Shown here one piece after another: positions 7,998 through 16,271 of a stretch of 32,383 bases of DNA. A program made the position numbers and the translations under genes. This DNA is from Eubacteriales Family XIII. Incertae Sedis bacterium (GTDB taxonomy: Bacteria; Bacillota; Clostridia; Peptostreptococcales; Anaerovoracaceae), in assembly GCA_031272485.1 (NCBI GenBank), contig JAISTV010000011.1, positions 1 through 32,383 of the forward strand, written 5' to 3'. The notes under the pieces were generated by a model. The model was not told where the DNA came from. It made no database searches and saw only the letters and a program-made list of their open reading frames with translations. Position 1 is the first letter of the stretch; each line of letters opens with the position of its first letter.

Positions 7998-8404
7998 GCC
8001 GGCGGATTCGCTCGCGGGAGGTGCTCGTGCAGATGTTCTACCAGATGACCATGCTGGGGGATTTCTCGGAGGACGTGAAAGAACAGTTCCTCGAGGAGCG
8101 CACCGAGGGAGAGCCGAACCTGGACGAGGCGTATATGACCAAGGTGCTGAACCTTTTCCGGGAGCACCAGACGGAGATAGACGGGCTGATTGGCGCAGGG
8201 AGCAAGAACTGGAAGTTCACCCGCATTTCTAAGATAGACCTGGCCATTTTGCGGGTGGCCGTTACGGAGGTGCTGTTTCTGCGGCGGGACATTCCGCAGG
8301 CAGCGTCCATAAACGCGGCGGTAGAGCTGGCCAAGGTGTACGGGGGCGAGAAGAGCCCCAAGTTTGTGAACGGCATATTAGGATGGGTTGTCAATGGCAG
8401 GTAA
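7994..8404 (+). CDS. nusB: Transcription antitermination factor NusB
   Basis: The 136-residue protein has the all-helical NusB fold signatures: SREVLVQMFYQM at the N-terminus and WKFTRISKIDLAILRVAVTEVLF, then SINAAVELAKVYGGEKSPKFVNGILG at the C-terminus. NusB with NusE (S10) binds boxA in rRNA leaders and allows processive rRNA transcription. It overlaps the Asp23 gene by four bases and xseA by eleven. Confidence 0.95.
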   Translation: MSRRIRSREVLVQMFYQMTMLGDFSEDVKEQFLEERTEGEPNLDEAYMTKVLNLFREHQTEIDGLIGAGSKNWKFTRISKIDLAILRVAVTEVLFLRRDIPQAASINAAVELAKVYGGEKSPKFVNGILGWVVNGR

Positions 8405-9743
8405 GCCGGTCCCGGTCGGGAGACTGAACGCGTATATCAAGCGGATTCTTTCAACGGATCCGCATCTGGGCAATATCGCGGTAATCGGCGAGATTTCCAA
8501 TCTCAATTTCCATTCGAGCGGGCACGTTTACTTCTCGCTCAAGGACGCGCATTCCAAGATTAGCTGCGTCCTGTGGCGCAGTGTGGCGGCAAACCTCCGT
8601 TTTCGTCCCGAGAACGGCATGACGGTGGTGGCGGACGGGAATATAAGCGTCTATGAGAAGGGCGGCACGTACTCCCTCAACATCCGGCAGCTTAGGCCGG
8701 AAGGCGCGGGAAGCCTTGCGGCGGCTTTCGAGAAGCTCAAGGAAGACCTTAAGCGCGAGGGGCTGTTTGCGGTGGAGCACAAGAAGCCGCTGCCGGCGTT
8801 TCCTAAGAACGTGGCCATAGTGACCTCGCCTACGGGCGCGGCCGTAGAGGACATGCTCTCGATTATTACGGAGAAGAACTCGTACGTGAACATCCGGATT
8901 TTTGGCGTGTTGGTGCAGGGGCCGCAGGCGGCGCGGCAGAGCGCGCGGGCCATACGGCTTATCAACGAGCGCTACCCGGATACGGACGTGATGATTATAG
9001 GCCGCGGGGGCGGCAGCATAGAGGAACTTTGGGCCTACAACGAGGAGGTGCTGGCGCGCGCCATATATGAATCGGCGGTGCCGGTCATCTCGGCGGTGGG
9101 GCATGAGACGGACGTGACCATAGCTGACTTCGTGGCGGACGTGCGGGCGGAGACGCCCACGGCGGCGGCACATTTGGCGGTGCCGGACACGCGGGAGATA
9201 GCCGCGGGGCTTAACGCGGAGCGCGAGAAGCTGGCCAAGGCCATGGCGGACCGCATGCACCGGGCAAGGCTCCGGCTGGATTCGCTCAAGATGGACCAGC
9301 TGCTTAAGATTCTGGCGGGGCGCATGCAGTATGAGCGGCGCGGGCTCGCGGCACGGCAGCAGGCCATGCGGGGCGTGGTCGTCCAGAAGATTACGACCGG
9401 GCGCACGCAGATGGCGCTCAGGGATGCCATGCAGCGGCGGCTTTCCGGGCGCGTTTCAGACAGCCGGGCGCAGCTTGCGCGCTTTACGCTAAGGCGGGAC
9501 GTGGGAGACCGGCTCACGGCGGCCAAAACGCGGGTTTTACAGGTTTACTCGGGGCTCGAGGCCCTGAGCCCGGAGGCGGTGCTGGCGCGCGGCTATGCGG
9601 CGCTTACGGGGAAGGACGGAAAGAGTATCCGGTCTGTGCGGGAGATGGAAAAGGGAGACGCCGTAACGGCCACCATGGCGGACGGCAGCGCGCAGATGAC
9701 GGTGGATAGTGTGGAATTGCTGAGGCAGGAGGCGGAGCAGTGA
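8394..9743 (+). CDS. xseA: Exodeoxyribonuclease VII large subunit
   Basis: The 449-residue product has an N-terminal OB domain ([12 protein letters not shown], then [20 protein letters not shown]), the catalytic domain with [12 protein letters not shown] and [16 protein letters not shown], followed by [23 protein letters not shown]-like sequence, and a long coiled-coil C-terminal part. With the small subunit it degrades single-stranded DNA from both ends. ATG at 8394 is preferred to an in-frame TTG six bases earlier. The gene starts inside nusB and its stop overlaps the GTG of xseB. folD, present between nusB and xseA in Bacillus, is missing. Confidence 0.96.
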   Translation: [449 protein letters not shown]

Positions 9744-9946
9744 CGGAAACGAAGATGAGTTTTGAGGAGGCCATGGAGAAACTCTCGGCCTGCTCGGATA
9801 AGCTGGCGCAAAAAGATTTGCCCCTTTCGGAGGCCATAGAGGCGTACCGCGACGGCGTAAAGTATTATAATGTATGTAATACGATTCTCAACGAAGCGGA
9901 GCGCGAGGTCTCGCGCATAGACGTAGACGTGGAGGAAAATCGCTGA
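9740..9946 (+). CDS. xseB: Exodeoxyribonuclease VII small subunit
   Basis: This 68-residue protein has the usual XseB length and the motif SFEEAMEKLSACSDKL followed by LSEAIEAYRDGVKYYNVC, which forms a helical hairpin that packs on the XseA coiled coil. GTG at 9740 overlaps the xseA stop, which implies coupled synthesis of the two subunits. Confidence 0.93.
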   Translation: MTETKMSFEEAMEKLSACSDKLAQKDLPLSEAIEAYRDGVKYYNVCNTILNEAEREVSRIDVDVEENR

Positions 9947-9959
9947 TACGGAGGCAGAC

Positions 9960-10859
9960 ATGATAGAGTATCCTGAATACCACCGGCTGAAATACCTGGT
10001 GGAAAAGCACCTGTTTGACTTCCTGCCGGACATAGATCGTAAGAGCCTTACGCTGTATGAGTCCATGACCTATACGCTGAACGCGCCGGGCAAGCGCGTG
10101 CGTCCCATCCTGCTGCTCGCGGCTACGGAGATGGCGGGCGGCGACACCATGCAGGCGCTGCCGTACGCGTGCGCGGTGGAGTACATCCACAACTACTCGC
10201 TGATACACGACGACCTGCCGGCCATGGATAACGATGAACTCAGGCGCGGCGAGCCGACGAACCATATCATGTTCGGCGAGGCCATGGCTATTCTGGCGGG
10301 CGACGCGCTCCTGAACGCGGCCTTTGAGGCCATGATGAAGGACATGCTCATCTACTACGACCAGCCGGCCATGCTCAAGAACCGGATTAACGCGGCGCAC
10401 GAGATAGCCAAGCAGGCGGGCTGCCGGGGGATGATCGGCGGACAGACGGCGGATCTGGAGGCGGAGGACCGGCAGGTTTCCGCGGAGCTCCTGGACTACA
10501 TACACGTGAATAAAACGGCGGCGCTCATAGAGGCGAGCGTGGTGGCGGGCGCCTATATTGGCGGCGCGAAGAAGCCGCTGATAAACGCGCTTTCGAGCTA
10601 CGCGCAGAACCTGGGGCTGGCGTTCCAGATAGCGGACGACATACTGGACGTGGAGGGCGACACGACCGAGACGGGCAAGCGGACCAAACACGACGAGGAG
10701 AACAAGAAGGCAACCTATCCGTCCGTGCACGGGATGGAGAAGAGCAAGGCGCGGCTGGCGGAGCTCACGGACGGCGCGGTGGCGGCGCTCGCGGACTACC
10801 GGCAGCAGGCGGAGTTTTTCGTGGAGATGGCGCGGTCGCTGGCGAACCGCAAGAAGTAG
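9960..10859 (+). CDS. ispA: Polyprenyl (farnesyl/geranylgeranyl) diphosphate synthase
   Basis: The 299-residue enzyme condenses isopentenyl diphosphate with allylic diphosphates. The first aspartate-rich motif is DDLPAMDND (Asp84-Asp92) and the second is DDILD (Asp226-Asp230). KRVRPILLLAA and GQTADLEAE are further family blocks. The residues before the first motif (YSLIH) suit a short-chain farnesyl-type product, but chain length cannot be fixed from sequence by eye. GGAGG lies five bases before the ATG. The neighbours xseAB and dxs are the standard arrangement and link it to isoprenoid precursor supply. Confidence 0.93.
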   Translation: MIEYPEYHRLKYLVEKHLFDFLPDIDRKSLTLYESMTYTLNAPGKRVRPILLLAATEMAGGDTMQALPYACAVEYIHNYSLIHDDLPAMDNDELRRGEPTNHIMFGEAMAILAGDALLNAAFEAMMKDMLIYYDQPAMLKNRINAAHEIAKQAGCRGMIGGQTADLEAEDRQVSAELLDYIHVNKTAALIEASVVAGAYIGGAKKPLINALSSYAQNLGLAFQIADDILDVEGDTTETGKRTKHDEENKKATYPSVHGMEKSKARLAELTDGAVAALADYRQQAEFFVEMARSLANRKK

Positions 10860-10866
10860 GTTTCCC

Positions 10867-12744
10867 ATGCTGAAGAAGGATTTGACCGAATATAATTTTC
10901 CGGAGGACCTTAAGGGGATGAGCGTCAAGGAGCTGGAGCTCCTGTCGGTGAACATCCGCGATTTTCTCATAAGCTCCGTGGCGAAGACAGGCGGGCACCT
11001 GGCGTCCAATCTGGGCGCGGTGGAGCTTACCGTGGCGCTGCACAAGGTCTTTGACGTGCCGCGCGATAAGATTGTCTGGGACGTGGGGCACCAGACTTAC
11101 GTGCACAAGATTCTTACCGGGCGGGCGGACCAGTTTGACACGCTGCGGCAGCTCGGCGGGATTTCCGGCTTCCCGAAGAGGCAGGAGAGCCCGGCCGACG
11201 TGTTCGACAGCGGGCATTCGAGCACCTCGATTTCCGCCGCCATGGGCCTGGCGGAAGCGCGGGATTTACGAGGCGGCACGGAAAACATTATTGCCGTCAT
11301 AGGAGACGGAGCCATGACGGGGGGCGCGGCGTTTGAGGGCATGAACAACGCCGGGATGCGCAAGACGCGCATGATTGTGGTCTTAAACGACAACGCCATG
11401 TCTATTTCGCAGAACACCGGAAGCATAGCGCGGCACTTGAGGCGGCTGCGCGCGTCGCAGCGATACCAGGACATGAAGGCTTCCGTGAAGAAGAATATCA
11501 TCCGGGTGCCGGGCGTGGGCGACACGCTGTACAGCGGCCTGGAGCATGCCAAGGACCTCATCCACTACGCCGTGGTCAACGAGTGCATTTTCGAGGCGCT
11601 CGGCTTCCACTATTACGGGCCGGTGGACGGGCACAGCATAGTGGAGCTTACGCGCATCCTCGAGAATTCCAAGCGGTTCAACGAGCCGATTCTGCTGCAC
11701 GTGGTGACCACGAAGGGCAAGGGGTACCGGAACGCGGAGCTCAACCCGCAGCGGTTCCACGGTATAGGGCCGTTTAAGCCGGAGACGGGGCAGGCGGTGA
11801 GTGCCGCGGCAGGCCCTTCGTATTCGAAGGTGGCGGGCGAGACGCTCGTGCGCCTTGCGGAGGAGGACGAGCGGGTGGTGAGCATCACGGCGGCCATGAC
11901 GGACGGCACGGGGCTCACGCCGTTTGCGGAGCGCTTCCCCAAGCGGTTTTTTGACGTGGGCATAGCGGAGCAGCACGCGGTGAGTTTCAGCGCGGGGCTT
12001 GCGCTGGGCGGCCTGCGGCCGTTTGTGTGTATCTACTCGAGTTTCCTGCAGCGGGCGTACGACCAGCTGGTGATGGACATAGGCATGCAGCGCCTGCCGG
12101 TGGTCTTCCTGATAGACCGGGCGGGGTGTGTGGGGCAGGACGGCGAGACGCACCACGGCGTGTTTGACCTCTCGTACCTGACGGCTATCCCGGGCATGAC
12201 GGTGCTGGCGCCCTCGAGCGGCACGGAGCTCATGCGTATGATGAAGTATGCGCTTGCGGCCGGGGACGGGCCGGTGGCCATCCGCTACCCGCGCGGCGTG
12301 GCCGGCGAGGACATATTCCCGGAGGTGTTTGCGGCTCCGGACGAGGCGAAAGGCTTCCGGCTGAAGCGTGGCGCAGAACTTGTTATTCTCTCTGTGGGGA
12401 CAATGGGCCCGCTGGCCCTGTCTGCCGCGGAGCTGCTGAAGGCGGACGGGACAGCCGCGCAGACGGTGGATGTAAAGACGGTCAAGCCGCTGGATACGAA
12501 AATGCTCGCGTCCATAGGCAGGAAGGGCCTGCCGGTTCTTACGATAGAGGATAACGTGATTACGGGCGGCTACGGGCAGGACGTACAGGCGTTCTTCTCG
12601 CAGGGCGGCTACGCGAACCGCGTACACGCCATGGGCTGGCCGGACGAGTTCGTGGGGCAGGGGGGCACGGCGGAGCTTATGGCGGCATACGGCCTGACGG
12701 CGGAAGCGGCCTACGCGCACGCGCGCGCCCTGCTTGGAAAGTAA
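10867..12744 (+). CDS. dxs: 1-deoxy-D-xylulose-5-phosphate synthase
   Basis: The 625-residue thiamine-diphosphate enzyme makes DXP from pyruvate and glyceraldehyde 3-phosphate, the first step of the MEP pathway. The N-terminal half carries KTGGHLASNLGAVELTVALH, the GDGAMTGG cofactor motif (146-153) and GHQTYVHK. The second half has the catalytic glutamate in GIAEQHAV (Glu368) and DRAGCVGQDGETHHGVFDL. The C-terminal transketolase domain ends with the usual QGG and ADEF-like block (GWPDEFVGQG). Length is normal. Only a weak Shine-Dalgarno is visible, and the gene starts seven bases after ispA, so coupling is likely. Confidence 0.96.
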   Translation: MLKKDLTEYNFPEDLKGMSVKELELLSVNIRDFLISSVAKTGGHLASNLGAVELTVALHKVFDVPRDKIVWDVGHQTYVHKILTGRADQFDTLRQLGGISGFPKRQESPADVFDSGHSSTSISAAMGLAEARDLRGGTENIIAVIGDGAMTGGAAFEGMNNAGMRKTRMIVVLNDNAMSISQNTGSIARHLRRLRASQRYQDMKASVKKNIIRVPGVGDTLYSGLEHAKDLIHYAVVNECIFEALGFHYYGPVDGHSIVELTRILENSKRFNEPILLHVVTTKGKGYRNAELNPQRFHGIGPFKPETGQAVSAAAGPSYSKVAGETLVRLAEEDERVVSITAAMTDGTGLTPFAERFPKRFFDVGIAEQHAVSFSAGLALGGLRPFVCIYSSFLQRAYDQLVMDIGMQRLPVVFLIDRAGCVGQDGETHHGVFDLSYLTAIPGMTVLAPSSGTELMRMMKYALAAGDGPVAIRYPRGVAGEDIFPEVFAAPDEAKGFRLKRGAELVILSVGTMGPLALSAAELLKADGTAAQTVDVKTVKPLDTKMLASIGRKGLPVLTIEDNVITGGYGQDVQAFFSQGGYANRVHAMGWPDEFVGQGGTAELMAAYGLTAEAAYAHARALLGK

Positions 12745-12757
12745 CGGAAAGGGAAGC

Positions 12758-13501
12758 ATGGCGAAAAAACGGTTGGACGTACTCATGACGGAAAGGGGCT
12801 TGACGCCCTCGCGCGAAAAGGCGCAGGCAGCCATCATGGCAGGCGTGGTAACCGTAAACGGCGTGCGGGAACTGAAGGCGGGCACGGGTTTTTCCGAGGA
12901 CGCGCAGATAGAGATAACCGAAGACGTCTTGAAATACGTGAGCCGCGGCGGGCTGAAACTCGAGAAGGCGGTCACGGTGTGGGACCTTGATCTGGACGGA
13001 CGGGTGTGCATGGACATAGGCGCCTCTACGGGCGGGTTTACGGACCTCATGCTCAAGGCGGGCGCGGTGCAGGTCTACTGCGTGGATGTGGGCTACGGGC
13101 AGCTTGACTGGAAGCTGAGAAACGACCCGCGCATAGTGAACATGGAGCGGACGAACATCCGCTATATGGACCCGCTGAGCATAGACCCCAAGCCGTCTTT
13201 TATATCTATAGACGTGTCGTTTATTTCGCTCAAGCTGGTGCTGCCGGTAGCGGCGCGGATTCTCACGGAGAACGGGCGGATTGTGGCGCTTATCAAGCCC
13301 CAGTTCGAAGCCGAGCGGGCCCAGGTCGGCAAAAAAGGCGTGATACGCGACGAGAAAGTGCATAGGCAGGTCATTGACAAGGTCAAGGGATATGCGGCGG
13401 ACTGCGGGCTGGAGATGACGGACGTAATCAAGTCGCCCATTACGGGCGCTAAGGGCAATGTGGAGTTTCTGGGGCTCATGGCCCCGGGCAGAGGCGTATG
13501 A
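12758..13501 (+). CDS. TlyA family rRNA 2'-O-methyltransferase (YqxC-like)
   Basis: The 247-residue protein joins an N-terminal S4 RNA-binding domain (KKRLDVLMTERGLTPSREKAQAAIMAG) to an FtsJ/RrmJ-like methyltransferase (SRGGLKLEKAV, MDIGASTGGFTDLMLKAGA, then ISIDVSFISLKLVLP and LIKPQFE). TlyA of mycobacteria methylates cytidines in 16S and 23S rRNA using S-adenosylmethionine; many relatives are mislabelled hemolysin. ATG at 12758 is used rather than an in-frame TTG inside dxs, because AAAGGGA precedes it. Its stop overlaps the mutS ATG by four bases. In many Clostridia argR and recN separate tlyA from later genes; here they are absent. Confidence 0.93.
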   Translation: MAKKRLDVLMTERGLTPSREKAQAAIMAGVVTVNGVRELKAGTGFSEDAQIEITEDVLKYVSRGGLKLEKAVTVWDLDLDGRVCMDIGASTGGFTDLMLKAGAVQVYCVDVGYGQLDWKLRNDPRIVNMERTNIRYMDPLSIDPKPSFISIDVSFISLKLVLPVAARILTENGRIVALIKPQFEAERAQVGKKGVIRDEKVHRQVIDKVKGYAADCGLEMTDVIKSPITGAKGNVEFLGLMAPGRGV

Positions 13502-16206
13502 GCAGGAACGTAGCGGACAATCAGATTTCTTTTATAGACGACCTGGGGGATGCGGGCCGCGCCAGGCTCACGCCCATGATGCGCCAGTACATGGAGATTA
13601 AGGACGAATACCGGGATTGCATTCTGCTGTTCCGGATCGGCGATTTTTACGAGATGTTTTTCGACGACGCGCTCACGGCCAGCGCGGCGCTTGAGATTAC
13701 GCTGACCAAGAAGAACTGCGGGATAGACGGGGAGCGGGCGCCGCTGTGCGGGGTGCCGTACCACAGCTGCGAGCCGTATATAGCGCGGCTGCTCGAGCAG
13801 GGCTACAAGGTGGCTATTTGCGACCAGATGGAGGACCCTGCCACGGCCAAGGGGCTGGTGAAGCGCGAGGTCACGCGGATAATCACGCCGGGGACGGTCA
13901 CGGGCGACCTCATGCTCGAGGCGGCAGAAAACAATTATTTGGTGAGCGTGTACGCCGGCAAGGCGGGCACGGGGCTGGCGTGGACGGACATATCCACCGG
14001 AGAGGTGCGCACGGCGGAACTGGGAGATGCCGGGCGCGAGACGGTTTTAAACGAGCTGAGCCGGATAGGCGCGGCGGAGATTCTGATATACGAGGACGGG
14101 GATTTGGCACAGGCCATAGCGGGTGCGTTCGAGGTGCCGGTGTTTCCGCTGGCCGCGGCGGACGTGGCGGCGGACGCGGGCTTACGCCGGATGGCCGGCC
14201 TGCAGGGCTATGAGAACCTGCGGGCGCTGGGGCTTATGGAGGACGGCGCGGCGCTGCCGGCGCTGTTCGGGCTCTTCTCTTACCTGGAAAAGACGCAGAA
14301 ACAACAGCTGGGCTACCTGAAGCCGCCGGCGGCCGTGCGCCTTACGGATCACATGCTGCTGGACAAGGCAAGCATTCGCAGCCTGGAGCTTACGGAGACG
14401 CTGCTCGACGGCAGCCGGGAGGGCTCGCTGCTCGGGGTACTCGACCGTACGCGTACGGCTATGGGCGGGCGTCTGCTTAAGAAGTGGATTAAGGAACCGC
14501 TCACCGACGCGGGACGCATACGGGCCCGGCATGACGCGGTGGAAACGCTTTACGAGGACGTGCTGCTGCGCAATGACATTGGCGCCGCGCTGGGGGAGAT
14601 ATACGACCTGGAGCGCTTAATCGGGCGCGTGAGCTACGGGAACGCCAACGGGCGGGATTTAATAGCTCTCATGACGAGCCTGCAGGCGCTGCCGGATATA
14701 CAGGCCGCGCTGTCGGACGCGGAGGCGGGCACGCTGCTCGCGGAGATATGCGCGGGGATAGAGGACCACGGGGAGGCGGCGGCGCGGATAGCGGCTGCCA
14801 TAGTGGAGGAGCCGCCGTTTACCGTGCGCGAGGGCGGGCTGATCAGGCCGGGCTACAGCGAGGAGCTCGACGCGCTCAAGGCGTCCATAGCGGACGGACA
14901 GGCGTGGATTTCCGAGCTGGAGGGGCTGGAGCGCGCGCGCACGGGCATCAAGAACCTCAAGGTGCGCTTCAACAAGGTCTTCGGCTACTACATAGACGTG
15001 ACGAATTCGTGGCGCGACCGCGTCCCGGCGGACTACATCCGCAAGCAGACGCTGGTCAACTCCGAGCGCTATATAACCGAGGAGCTCAAGGAGGTCGAGT
15101 CGCGGGTCCTGAACGCCGAGGCGCACATAAACCGGCTTGAATACGAGCTTTTCGACGCCCTTAGGGTGAGTCTTCTGGAAGAAGTCCCCTCGCTGCAGCG
15201 CACGGCCGGCGCTCTCGCCGCGCTGGATGTGCTGGTGTCCTTCGCGCATACGGCAGAGAAGCAGGGTTACGCGAAGCCCGAGGTGGATGACGGCGAGGTG
15301 ATCCGGATTCGCAAGGGCCGGCACCCGGTCATAGAGAATAACCTGAAGGATAAGGCGTTCGTGCCCAACGACGTTTTTATGGACCGGGGGCGGCAGAGCA
15401 TGCTGCTGATTACCGGGCCGAATATGGCGGGTAAGTCCACGTATATGCGCATGACGGCGCTCATCGTGTTGCTCGCGCAGATCGGGAGTTTCGTGCCGGC
15501 GGATGAGGCGCAGATAGGGATTGCGGACCGGCTCTATACGCGCATCGGCGCGTCGGATAATCTGGCCAAGGGCGAGTCTACGTTCTTCGTGGAGATGAAC
15601 GAGCTGGCGTATATCCTCAATACGGCTACGAGAAGGAGCCTGATTGTGCTGGATGAAATCGGGCGCGGGACGTCCACGTATGACGGGCTTAGTATCGCGT
15701 GGGCGGTGCTGGAGTTTCTTTGCCGGGAGGGGCAGCAGGTGCGGACGCTGTTTGCTACGCATTACCATGAGCTTACGGCGCTCGAGGGGGAAATGCCCGG
15801 CATGGTGAATATGAACACGGAAATCGCGGAGGTGGACGGAGAGATTCTGTTCCTGCACCGGATAGCGGCGGGCAGCGCAGAGCGGAGCTACGGGATTCAC
15901 GTGGCCAAGTTGGCGGGCGTGCCGGAGGCGGTCCTGGGCAGCGCGCAGCGGAAGCTGGATGCGCTCGAGGCGGAACGGATGCGTGCGGATGCGGGCAGGC
16001 TCGGGCAGCTGGAGTTTTTGGAGGCGCAGGAGACGGGCGCAGCGGCTGCGGCCGGGGGTGCCGGTGCGGGGGCGAGCGCGGATATTGGCAAGGAGAAAGA
16101 AAGGTTCGAGGCGGTTCGCGAGAGGCTCGCGGGCGTAAACCTCATGGAAATGACGCCGGCCAAGGCGTTTGAGGTTTTGGAAGAGTTAAAGGAACTGCTT
16201 CGTTAG
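13498..16206 (+). CDS. mutS: DNA mismatch repair protein MutS
   Basis: The 902-residue ATPase recognises mismatches. The N-terminal domain has GDFYEMFFDDA with the mismatch-wedge Phe-x-Glu at Phe50 and Glu52. Connector, lever and clamp domains follow. The ATPase has the P-loop GPNMAGKST (640-648), LVEMNE-like FFVEMNELAYIL and Walker B LIVLDEIGRGTSTYDG (Asp719, Glu720). Near the C-terminus lies an alanine/glycine-rich linker (about residues 843-860) before the terminal helix-turn-helix. The gene opens with ATGA overlapping tlyA, which places it in the same transcript. mutL follows after 65 bases. Confidence 0.97.
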   Translation: MSRNVADNQISFIDDLGDAGRARLTPMMRQYMEIKDEYRDCILLFRIGDFYEMFFDDALTASAALEITLTKKNCGIDGERAPLCGVPYHSCEPYIARLLEQGYKVAICDQMEDPATAKGLVKREVTRIITPGTVTGDLMLEAAENNYLVSVYAGKAGTGLAWTDISTGEVRTAELGDAGRETVLNELSRIGAAEILIYEDGDLAQAIAGAFEVPVFPLAAADVAADAGLRRMAGLQGYENLRALGLMEDGAALPALFGLFSYLEKTQKQQLGYLKPPAAVRLTDHMLLDKASIRSLELTETLLDGSREGSLLGVLDRTRTAMGGRLLKKWIKEPLTDAGRIRARHDAVETLYEDVLLRNDIGAALGEIYDLERLIGRVSYGNANGRDLIALMTSLQALPDIQAALSDAEAGTLLAEICAGIEDHGEAAARIAAAIVEEPPFTVREGGLIRPGYSEELDALKASIADGQAWISELEGLERARTGIKNLKVRFNKVFGYYIDVTNSWRDRVPADYIRKQTLVNSERYITEELKEVESRVLNAEAHINRLEYELFDALRVSLLEEVPSLQRTAGALAALDVLVSFAHTAEKQGYAKPEVDDGEVIRIRKGRHPVIENNLKDKAFVPNDVFMDRGRQSMLLITGPNMAGKSTYMRMTALIVLLAQIGSFVPADEAQIGIADRLYTRIGASDNLAKGESTFFVEMNELAYILNTATRRSLIVLDEIGRGTSTYDGLSIAWAVLEFLCREGQQVRTLFATHYHELTALEGEMPGMVNMNTEIAEVDGEILFLHRIAAGSAERSYGIHVAKLAGVPEAVLGSAQRKLDALEAERMRADAGRLGQLEFLEAQETGAAAAAGGAGAGASADIGKEKERFEAVRERLAGVNLMEMTPAKAFEVLEELKELLR

Positions 16207-16220
16207 GGTTACGGTCCTGG

Positions 16221-16243
16221 ATTGCCGGAACAAGTCCGGCAAT
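16221..16243. repeat. Perfect 9-bp palindromic hairpin between mutS and mutL
   Basis: ATTGCCGGA and TCCGGCAAT are perfect inverted arms around ACAAG. On the minus strand the sequence reads like the palindromic elements that, when translated, give the string VIAGLVPAIQ, well known from intergenic repeats of alphaproteobacteria. Only one copy is present here. No T-run follows on either strand, so it is more likely a repeat or an mRNA processing element than a terminator. Confidence 0.7.
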
Positions 16244-16271
16244 GACGTGAAACTGGACATAGGGATGGAAG

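Noticed and set aside
12677-13764. Overlapping open frames opposite tlyA and mutS
   Set aside because: Shadows of two conserved genes; no ribosome binding site or domain.
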